Assembly (NCBI GenBank): GCA_937901395.1
Contig: CALCDB010000208.1
Location: forward strand, 1 to 9,765
DNA: 9,765 nt
Direction: 5' to 3'
From: an uncultured Verrucomicrobiota bacterium
GTDB taxonomy: Bacteria > Verrucomicrobiota > Kiritimatiellia > RFP12 > UBA1067
The position numbers and the translations under genes are program-made. The notes beneath the pieces are model-generated. The model did no database searches, was not told the DNA's origin, and saw nothing but the letters and a program-made list of their open reading frames with translations. This document shows positions 1-5,774 of this stretch, one piece after another (position 1 is the first letter of the stretch; each line of letters begins with the position of its first letter).

Positions 1-47
1 GCAGAGGTGAGCATTCAAAAGCATTTACAAGTGAACATGAATTTACT

Positions 48-458
48 ATGAAACCGAAATATCAAGTATCAGAGCTGTTCTCCAGAAACCGCGACCAACC
101 CACCGGCGAGAGCATCCTCGATGCAGTGGTAGAAGTGCTTCGCACCAGCTCCGACCTCCTGGCCCAGGACGTTGCCAGCCGCCTCCACGTCAACGCCACC
201 TACCTCAGCCACGCCATAGAGCTCCTGACAGGCAAGTCGCTTGCCAAGATGATCCGCGAATGGCGCCTGCTGCAGGCCCTGTACCTCCTCAGGACTACCG
301 ATAGCTCCCTCCTGAGCATCGCCGAGCTCTGCGGCTACGCCAATGCCGACAACCTCGCCAAGATCATGCAGAAGAAGCTCAGGATGACCCCCTACGAATA
401 CCGAAACGGCTGTCATCGCAACGATATCCGCCGTTTCCGCAAGCTAAACACCCTCTGA
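48..458 (+). CDS. AraC/XylS-type helix-turn-helix DNA-binding protein (possibly the C-terminal part of a longer one)
   Basis: A 136-residue protein that is almost entirely an AraC-family DNA-binding domain. The first helix-turn-helix lies at about residues 38-62 (DVASRLHVNATYLSHAI) and the second at about 87-118 (SIAELCGYANADNLAKIMQK), followed by the family signature 'MTPYEYR'. It should bind DNA as a transcription regulator; no sensor domain is seen, so the signal and target genes are unknown. The reading frame stays open upstream of this ATG to base 3 with no stop codon, so the true start may lie outside the window and the protein may have an N-terminal domain. Base composition is more G+C-rich than the downstream restriction-modification genes, like a native chromosomal gene. 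It is not a typical restriction-modification controller (C) protein, which is a Cro/Xre-type fold of about 80 residues, and a hairpin terminator separates it from the methyltransferase. Family call is firm; exact start and role are not. Confidence 0.8.
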   Translation: MKPKYQVSELFSRNRDQPTGESILDAVVEVLRTSSDLLAQDVASRLHVNATYLSHAIELLTGKSLAKMIREWRLLQALYLLRTTDSSLLSIAELCGYANADNLAKIMQKKLRMTPYEYRNGCHRNDIRRFRKLNTL

Positions 459-617
459 ACACTCGCAGACCTTACATACACAACAAAACGTAAGGTCTGT
501 GTTTTTTCAGGCCTTACGTACCGTACACTTCATAACGTCTGTAGAGCTTGAGACGTTACAACCCGTACCATAAACAATGTCTGTAGGAATTTAGACCTTA
601 CATAAGCATCGAAATAC
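450..617. repeat. Four degenerate 42-bp tandem units, three carrying a hairpin
   Basis: Related units start at 450, 492, 534 and 576, an exact 42-base period. Left arms are AAGGTCT (492), AACGTCT (534) and AATGTCT (576). Right arms are AGACCTTACA (467), AGGCCTTACG (509), AGACGTTACA (551) and AGACCTTACA (593). Within a unit, left and right arms are inverted repeats: 488-499 with 508-519 (12 bp including one G-U pair), 533-540 with 551-558 (8 bp, perfect), and 576-582 with 593-599 (6 of 7). The loops differ much more than the arms, and where an arm changes the partner often changes too. The first unit overlaps the 3' end of the AraC-type gene and has lost a clear left arm. No transposase or coding frame explains them. 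Confidence 0.75.
466..507 (+). terminator. Intrinsic terminator after the AraC-type gene
   Basis: CAGACCTTAC at 466-475 pairs perfectly with GTAAGGTCTG at 490-499, giving a 10-bp stem with a 14-base loop. It is followed by TG and a run of six T (502-507). It begins 8 bases after the stop codon of the AraC-type gene. The right arm can instead pair with 508-519, so the terminator competes with a second hairpin. Confidence 0.6.
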
Positions 618-741
618 ATGTTCTCATGAAGATTTATTGCAAATAACTTAGGAAAAGAACGTAATATGTAGGCAAAATAAATCAAAGTCCCCCATATTTT
701 CTGAGGTTTTTAATAAGAAATATTAAATACCTTCGCTTTTT
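618..741. other. AT-rich intergenic DNA without a recognisable gene
   Basis: This is the rest of the 366-bp gap (459-824) between the AraC-type gene and the methyltransferase, after the hairpin array and before the promoter. It is strongly AT-rich, with runs of A and T. I see no reading frame of note, no RNA gene and no continuation of the 42-bp repeat. Confidence 0.6.
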
Positions 742-773
742 TTTGTTTTCAAACTAAATTCTCACTATCTTTG
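742..773 (+). promoter_or_regulatory. Bacteroidota-type promoter of the restriction-modification genes
   Basis: TTTG at 742-745 and TATCTTTG at 766-773 are separated by 20 bp. They match the -33 (TTTG) and -7 (TAnnTTTG) elements known for the primary sigma factor of Bacteroides and relatives. Transcription would begin near 779-781, leaving a leader of about 45 bases before the methyltransferase ATG at 825. No Shine-Dalgarno sequence precedes that ATG, which is normal in this phylum. The promoter ties the cassette to a Bacteroidota background. Confidence 0.75.
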
Positions 774-824
774 CGCCCGATTTAGTGAAAGACACAAATC
801 ACCATATTTCGTAACACCAATACA

Positions 825-2168
825 ATGGCAATAACAAAGAAGGGTATGTTTTCCCTTTCCGACTTCGTAAGACAAAAAGGTCTTGAGAAAATATATAACG
901 TCACAGGAGACGGCTGCTTCAACGAAGACGGTGAGCAGATGTCTCTTGCGGAACAGGCTGCTGTCATTACTCACTTTCTTTCCTTGCGTAACAGATGGGA
1001 TTTTGCGCAGCCATTTGCAGGAAAGGCAGCACAGCTTCTACCTGCCTGGCAACAACATATCTTCAAAAAAGAACCAGAGGTAGCTACTGGCATCGTTAGG
1101 GATGACTTTGATCTTTCATTGACTTATTTGTTTAATGATAGCCACAATTCACCTTTCCCTCCTCAGAATAATCCTGCGTTTACCTTCATCGACTTGTTTG
1201 CAGGTATTGGTGGTTTCCGTATGGCTTTCCAGAACTTAGGCGGTGAGTGCGTTTTCTCTTCAGAATGGGATGAGCATGCGCAGAAGACCTACTTTGCCAA
1301 CTATGGAGAGTTGCCTTTTGGGGACATTACGAAGGAGAGTACAAAGCAGATGATTCCAGATAACTTCGACATTCTTTGTGCGGGATTCCCTTGTCAGGCA
1401 TTTTCTCTTGCGGGCAAACGTCGTGGCTTTGCAGAGACACGAGGCACCTTGTTCTTTGATGTCGCTGAGATTCTTCGCAGAAAACGCCCAAAAGCCTTTT
1501 TCTTGGAGAATGTGAAAGGGTTGGCCATTCATGACAAGGGCAAGACGCTTGAAACAATTCTCAATACACTGGCAGAGATTGGGTATATAGTTCCTGATCC
1601 TCAGATATTAAATGCAATGCACTATGGCGTTCCTCAGCATAGAGAGCGTATCTATATTGTCGGTTTCCGTGATGATCTTGGAATTACCAAAGAAGATTTC
1701 GTTTATCCTGAAAGACGAGAGGAGATTCCATGCTGGTTAGATGTAAGAGAGGAAAACCCTGTGCCTGCAAAGTATTATCTCTCTGAGACCTATGTGGAAA
1801 CCTTGCGTCGCCATCGTGCGCGTCATGAAGCCGCAGGTCATGGATTTGGCTACAAGATCATCGAGGATGATGGCGTTGCCAATGCTATTGTGTGTGGTGG
1901 TATGGGGCGTGAATGTAATCTGGTTAAGGATTATAGACAAACTGAACTTATACCGACAACCAATATCAAGGGAGAGATCAACAAAGAAGGAATCCGCAAG
2001 ATGACCCCTCGCGAATGGGCGCGTCTGCAAGGTTATCCTGATGATTTCAGGATTGTTGTTTCGGATGCTTCTGCCTACAAGCAGTTCGGCAATAGTGTAG
2101 CTGTGCCTGCTATTCAGGCAACGGCAGATCAGATACTAACCACATTAAAAAGAAAGGAACTAATATAA
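825..2168 (+). CDS. DNA cytosine-C5 methyltransferase of a HpaII-like type II restriction-modification system
   Basis: Transfers a methyl group from S-adenosylmethionine to carbon 5 of cytosine, protecting host DNA from the partner endonuclease. The 447-residue protein has the family motifs in order: motif I FIDLFAGIGGFR (121-132), motif IV with the catalytic cysteine FPCQAFS (C190), motif VI ENVKGL (228-233), motif VIII QHRERIYIVGF (271-281), motif IX around MTPREWARLQGYP (393-405) and motif X GNSV (422-425). The variable target-recognition region lies at about 300-385. Because the next gene is a HpaII-family nuclease, the target is inferred to be CCGG. The first 115 residues before motif I are unusual: many single-domain m5C enzymes begin close to motif I. 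They may form a DNA-binding segment, as in M.MspI, but I cannot identify one. The stop codon overlaps the start of the endonuclease (TAATG), so the two are co-translated. G+C is lower than in the flanking genes, as is common for mobile restriction-modification cassettes. Confidence 0.95.
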   Translation: MAITKKGMFSLSDFVRQKGLEKIYNVTGDGCFNEDGEQMSLAEQAAVITHFLSLRNRWDFAQPFAGKAAQLLPAWQQHIFKKEPEVATGIVRDDFDLSLTYLFNDSHNSPFPPQNNPAFTFIDLFAGIGGFRMAFQNLGGECVFSSEWDEHAQKTYFANYGELPFGDITKESTKQMIPDNFDILCAGFPCQAFSLAGKRRGFAETRGTLFFDVAEILRRKRPKAFFLENVKGLAIHDKGKTLETILNTLAEIGYIVPDPQILNAMHYGVPQHRERIYIVGFRDDLGITKEDFVYPERREEIPCWLDVREENPVPAKYYLSETYVETLRRHRARHEAAGHGFGYKIIEDDGVANAIVCGGMGRECNLVKDYRQTELIPTTNIKGEINKEGIRKMTPREWARLQGYPDDFRIVVSDASAYKQFGNSVAVPAIQATADQILTTLKRKELI

Positions 2169-3385
2169 TGTTTTTCTTTTTCTTCTCTGACGAGCAGGGG
2201 AATCCTGTAAAAAAGTCATATAAATCAGTTTCATGGGATAAGCCAGAGAAAAACAAAGGTGAATGGAGTGAACTTTATACTTTGTTCAAATTGCTTGCTG
2301 ACCAAAATCTGTACCCGATAAAGAAGGATCAGGCAGAGGGAGAACGTCTGCGTCTGCCTATCCTGTCTGTCATGAGATATATTGATCAAGAGATTGGTGT
2401 TGAGTACTTTATCATGGAAGACTCAAATATCAATATGAATATCAATAATGAAGAGCAAAGAACAATAGAGAAGTCTGAATTTTCCTATTGGGCAAAGCAT
2501 TTGTTTGCAGCGATGTCTTCAATTAAGAAAAAAGATGCATCCTTTGCAATATCTTCATTAAACGATTTCCGAGACAAATCATGTTGTCCCAAAGTAGCTT
2601 GTGTAAACCGGAAAATTGCAGAAAATTGCAAAGACAAGTCTGACTTGTATATCGTTATTCATGATACGCTTACAGGGCAGACTCCCAAACAAGGGTTCAG
2701 TATCAAGTCCGAAATTGGCAGTGCACCTACATTGGTCAATGCATCTTTGTTAACGAATTTTCATTACCGTTTAACAAAACCTTTGACGAAGAATCAAATT
2801 GAGCTTGTTAATAACATGAAAGTTAAGCAAGGTCCCAAGCTTGTAACTGACGTTATGGGTAGATTGTCAAAAATCAAAGAATTTGGCTCGGACTTGAAAT
2901 TCTGTGGAATACAACAAAATAAAAACAATGAAAACGTATTCCTGGAGAATCTCATATTGGTTGACTCTTGTATGCCACAAATTTTAGCTTGGTTGTTATA
3001 TACAAGTTTTTCTACTGGTGAACGAAGGATTGACAAACTTACGGAAATGATTACAGAAGCTAATCCTATAGGATTTCCTATGACTGTAAATACCAAACAT
3101 TATGAAGCAAAAGTAAAAAGATTACTGATGGATTTTGCTTTGGGAATGTTACCAAGTCAACCGTGGGAAGCAACTGATCTTGCCTCTGGCATGTTAGTAG
3201 TAAAATCTTCTGGAAATATTGATTGCTATCATGTCCTATATAAGGACACATTAGAGGAATACTTGTATCATGACCTGAAGTTTGAAACTGCGTCTGCTTC
3301 ACGTCATGAGTTTGCAAGTATTAAAACTGATTCTGATGGAAATCAGTTTTTTGCTCTAAATCTTCAACTTAGGTTTATACAATAG
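2168..3385 (+). CDS. HpaII-family type II restriction endonuclease
   Basis: Predicted to cut unmethylated CCGG, as R.HpaII does. Recognition rests on the N-terminal stretch NKGEWSELYTLFKLLAD (29-45), with acidic residues E32 and E35 like the first acidic position of PD-(D/E)XK nucleases, and on the block IVIHDTLTGQTP (162-173) followed by GFSIKSEIG (176-184), where D166 and K180 are the likely catalytic pair. The segment SAPTLVNASLLTNF (185-198) resembles the strongly conserved core of HpaII-like enzymes. The length of 405 residues is somewhat above the roughly 360 of HpaII itself. It begins on the last base of the methyltransferase stop codon, so it is translated from the same message. Low G+C and many AAA/AAT codons match the methyltransferase and differ sharply from the genes beyond 3395. 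Its stop codon (3383-3385) lies inside a 16-bp palindrome at the point where the character of the sequence changes. The assignment of catalytic residues is inference. Confidence 0.85.
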   Translation: MFFFFFSDEQGNPVKKSYKSVSWDKPEKNKGEWSELYTLFKLLADQNLYPIKKDQAEGERLRLPILSVMRYIDQEIGVEYFIMEDSNINMNINNEEQRTIEKSEFSYWAKHLFAAMSSIKKKDASFAISSLNDFRDKSCCPKVACVNRKIAENCKDKSDLYIVIHDTLTGQTPKQGFSIKSEIGSAPTLVNASLLTNFHYRLTKPLTKNQIELVNNMKVKQGPKLVTDVMGRLSKIKEFGSDLKFCGIQQNKNNENVFLENLILVDSCMPQILAWLLYTSFSTGERRIDKLTEMITEANPIGFPMTVNTKHYEAKVKRLLMDFALGMLPSQPWEATDLASGMLVVKSSGNIDCYHVLYKDTLEEYLYHDLKFETASASRHEFASIKTDSDGNQFFALNLQLRFIQ

Positions 3386-3396
3386 TAATTACTATT
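3381..3396. repeat. 16-bp perfect palindrome at the junction of the two sequence types
   Basis: AATAGTAATTACTATT reads the same on both strands. It contains the stop codon of the endonuclease (3383-3385) and two bases of the stop codon of the truncated tdh on the other strand (3395-3397). It has no G+C stem and no T-run, so it is unlikely to be an intrinsic terminator. It could be a joining site or a chance product of two abutting stops. Confidence 0.6.
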
Positions 3397-4285
3397 ACGT
3401 CCCGCTCACAATCAGATAGTGCGTCTTCTCGCCCTTGATCTTGAGCCCCTTCCAGACGATGTGATTCCAGTTCACCTTCGTCTCGCTGCCCTGAATGCCC
3501 AGCAACGCGATGCGTCCGCCGCAATTCATCGTCTCGATCATCTGATTGAGGCACGGCGCCGCCCCCGACATCTCCAGACCTACGTCGAAGCCCTCGACCA
3601 TTCCAAGTTCCTTCATCACGTCCTCGAGCTTCTCGTTCTTCGAGTTCACGACGCGCGTGGCGCCCAGCGTCTTCGCGAGACCCAAGCGATAATCGTTGAT
3701 ATCGACTACTACGACGTTCCTCGCGCCCACGTAGCGAGAGATGCCCGCCGCCATGCAGCCGATCGGGCCCGCGCCGGTAATGAGCACATCCTCGCCGACC
3801 ATGTTGAACGAGAGCGCGGTATGCGTAGCGTTGCCGAATGGATCGAAAATCGCGTAAAGCTCATCGGGAATCGATGGATCGCAATGCCATACGTTCGATT
3901 CCGGAATGCAAAGATATTCCGCGAAGGCGCCATCACGATTCACCCCTACGCCCTTCGTGTTCGGGCAAAGATGACGCTGCCCCGCGCGACAATTGCGGCA
4001 ATGCCCGCAGACGATATGCCCTTCGCCGGAGACGCGCTCGCCTACCTTCACGCTCTTGACGTTCGAGCCAACTTCAACGACCTCGCCTACGTACTCATGA
4101 CCGATCGTCATCGGCGGCTTGATCGTCTCCTGCGCCCAGCTGTTCCAATCGTAAATATGCACATCAGTGCCGCAAATGGCGGTCTTCTTGATCTTGATGA
4201 GCACATCGTCAATACCGACTGTCGGCATTGGCTTCTCAACTAACTCGACGCCCCTTTGCGGAGCTACTTTCGCAATTGCTTTCAT
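3395..4285 (-). pseudogene. tdh: L-threonine 3-dehydrogenase, truncated at the C terminus
   Basis: The intact enzyme oxidises L-threonine with NAD+ to 2-amino-3-ketobutyrate, which glycine C-acetyltransferase then splits to glycine and acetyl-CoA. The frame shows the catalytic zinc site (C38 in KTAICGTDVHIY, H63-E64 in GHEYVGEV), the four structural-zinc cysteines C93, C96, C99 and C107, the conserved block IFDPFGNATHTALSF (146-160) and the NAD-binding GAGPIG (171-176) with D195. It follows E. coli Tdh closely to KGLKIKG (residue 285). There the family continues with IYGREMFETW and about 45 more residues, but here it reads EKTHYLIVSGT and stops. At 296 residues, against about 341 expected, it lacks the C-terminal part of the fold and is probably inactive. 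The break coincides with the change to AT-rich Bacteroidota-like DNA, so it may be an insertion scar or an assembly join rather than a mutation. The start ATG at 4285 is followed by the expected N terminus; its upstream AAAGGA lies rather far away. Confidence 0.85.
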
Positions 4286-4334
4286 TTTCTTAATCTCAAT
4301 CCTTTCATGGAATATTAAAGCTAACTAAAATACC

Positions 4335-5294
4335 TCAAAGCCCTACCGCCTTGCGAACCCTCTCCATCGTCGCGGACGCCGCCTCGCGCGCCTTCTTCGC
4401 CCCGCAAATTAGGATATCCTCAAGCGTATCATTATCCTTCGCGAGCTCCTCGCGCTTCGCCCTGAATGGATCGAACAAGCGATGATACGCCTCCAGAAGC
4501 GCCTTCTTCGCGTGACCATAGCCATAATTGCCGGCTCGGAACTTCGCCGCCATTTCCGCTACTTCGTCTGGCGTGGCGAATAGCTTGTAAAGCTCGTATA
4601 TCGAATTCCCCTCCGGCTCCTTCGGCTCTTCCATCGTCTTCGAATCGGTCACGATACCCATTACCTTCTTCTTGATGGAATTCGCCGGCTCGAAAAGCTC
4701 GATCGTATTGTGATAGCTCTTCGACATCTTCTGACCATCCGTCCCCGGAATCGTCGCCACCGTCTCTGGAATATACGCATCTGGCAACTTGAATATTTCG
4801 CCGTATGCATTGTTGAACTTCTGCGCTAAATCACGCGTCACTTCGAGATGCTGCTTTTGATCCTTGCCGACCGGAACCAAGTCCGCATTCATAATAAGGA
4901 TATCAGCCGCCATCAATACCGGATATGCGAAAAGCCCATGCGTCGCCTCGAAGCCATGCGCCATCTTGTCCTTGTAGCTGTGGCAGCGTTCCAGCAGCCC
5001 CATCGGCGTGAGGCACGAAAGATACCACGCGAGTTCCTGAACCTCGGGAACATCGCTTTGCCGATAGATTACCGTCTTCACCGGATCCAACCCACACGCG
5101 AGATAATCCAACGCCACATCCTTGGTGGCTTCCCGTAATTGCGCGCCATCGCGCACTGTCGTCATCGCGTGAAAATTCGCGATAAACATGAAGTTCTCGC
5201 CCTTCTCCTGAAGGTCGAACATCGACTTCATTGCCCCGAAATAATTGCCCCAATGGAGCTTGCCAGAAGGCTGTATACCCGTCAAAGTTCTCAT
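4335..5294 (-). CDS. trpS: Tryptophan--tRNA ligase
   Basis: Cytoplasmic class I aminoacyl-tRNA synthetase that charges tRNA-Trp using ATP. The HIGH-type signature is PSGKLHWGN (9-17), the KMSKS loop is GQKMSKSYHN (187-196), and PVGKDQKQHLE (141-151) is the typical conserved block of bacterial TrpRS. The 319 residues match the usual 320-340, so it appears complete. The start at 5294 is fixed by MRTLTGIQPSGKLHWGN, since the catalytic motif begins almost at the N terminus in this family. No Shine-Dalgarno sequence precedes it; a TATAAT box lies only 8 bases upstream, which suggests a leaderless message. It follows trmL by 14 bp and precedes tdh by 49 bp, all on the same strand. Confidence 0.97.
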   Translation of the reverse strand: MRTLTGIQPSGKLHWGNYFGAMKSMFDLQEKGENFMFIANFHAMTTVRDGAQLREATKDVALDYLACGLDPVKTVIYRQSDVPEVQELAWYLSCLTPMGLLERCHSYKDKMAHGFEATHGLFAYPVLMAADILIMNADLVPVGKDQKQHLEVTRDLAQKFNNAYGEIFKLPDAYIPETVATIPGTDGQKMSKSYHNTIELFEPANSIKKKVMGIVTDSKTMEEPKEPEGNSIYELYKLFATPDEVAEMAAKFRAGNYGYGHAKKALLEAYHRLFDPFRAKREELAKDNDTLEDILICGAKKAREAASATMERVRKAVGL

Positions 5295-5302
5295 GTGTGT
5301 GT

Positions 5303-5332
5303 ATTATATCACATTTTTCGACCGACGTTCAA
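5303..5332 (-). promoter_or_regulatory. Sigma70-type promoter for trpS, probably giving a leaderless mRNA
   Basis: On the minus strand TTGAAC (5332-5327) and TATAAT (5308-5303) are 18 bp apart, a perfect -10 with a 4 of 6 match in the -35. Transcription should begin 6-8 bases after the -10, at or within a base or two of the trpS ATG at 5294. The -35 lies inside the end of trmL and inside a 6-bp inverted repeat (5321-5326 and 5335-5340, ACCGAC/GTCGGT), which might be an operator. Confidence 0.55.
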
Positions 5333-5773
5333 CTGTCGGTAACATTCATAAGCCGCGATCGATACCGCGTTTGCGAGATTAATGGAACGCGCGAAGGCGC
5401 CTGGCATCGGTATCTTGAAAAGCAAGTCCTCGTAGCGCTCGTAGAAATCCTTCGGCAAACCATGCCCCTCGTTGCCGAATATGAGCGCGTCGCCATCCTC
5501 GAAGCGAAGATCGTATAGCGTCTTCTTGCCATGCGTGGAAAGAAAATGAAACCTTTCGGGTTTCTCCTTCGCCAGATATTCTTCCCACGTATCGTGAATT
5601 TCGATGTCAAGATGCGGCCAGTAATCAAGCCCCGCTCGCGCAATCGACTTATCATCCAACTGAAAGCCGAGCGGACGAATCAGATTAAGCTTAACCCCTA
5701 ATCCGACGCAAAGCCGACCAATAGCTCCCGTGTTATGGGGAATCTCTGGCCGCATCAAGACGATTGAGAACAT
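5309..5773 (-). CDS. trmL: tRNA (cytidine/uridine-34 2'-O)-methyltransferase TrmL, SPOUT class
   Basis: Methylates the 2'-OH of the wobble nucleotide 34 in leucine tRNAs using S-adenosylmethionine, acting in the cytoplasm. At 154 residues it matches the family's usual 150-160. The three SPOUT motifs are clear: PEIPHNTGAIGR (9-20) with the conserved asparagine and arginine, LIFGNEGHGLP (97-107), and ARSINLANAVSIAAYE (128-143), where the knot-forming SxNLxNAV sequence binds the cofactor. LIRPLGFQLDDK and RAGLDYW (about 31-52) also match E. coli TrmL. The start lies 1 bp after the stop of the glycosidase gene and has no convincing ribosome-binding site, so translation is probably coupled to the upstream gene. 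The end of the frame carries the trpS promoter. Confidence 0.95.
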   Translation of the reverse strand: MFSIVLMRPEIPHNTGAIGRLCVGLGVKLNLIRPLGFQLDDKSIARAGLDYWPHLDIEIHDTWEEYLAKEKPERFHFLSTHGKKTLYDLRFEDGDALIFGNEGHGLPKDFYERYEDLLFKIPMPGAFARSINLANAVSIAAYECYRQLNVGRKM

Positions 5774-5774
5774 C

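Noticed and set aside
48..458. The AraC-type gene as controller (C protein) of the restriction-modification system
   Set aside because: C proteins are short Xre-type regulators lying directly before the endonuclease. This is an AraC fold with different base composition, separated by a terminator and 366 bp.
450..617. The 42-bp repeats as a CRISPR array
   Set aside because: Units are degenerate, there is no fixed repeat with unique spacers, and no cas gene is nearby.
825..3385. The methyltransferase-nuclease pair as a new defence system
   Set aside because: Both proteins match established families and the usual type II arrangement; only the methyltransferase extension is out of the ordinary.
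3419..4243. A 274-codon plus-strand frame opposite tdh
   Set aside because: It has no recognisable motif, and the opposite strand encodes clear Tdh zinc and NAD sites.
4282..4308. An 8-codon minus-strand leader frame whose TGA overlaps the tdh ATG
   Set aside because: It has the shape of a coupling or attenuation leader, but no regulatory codon run, no clear ribosome-binding site of its own and no terminator follow. Chance is sufficient.
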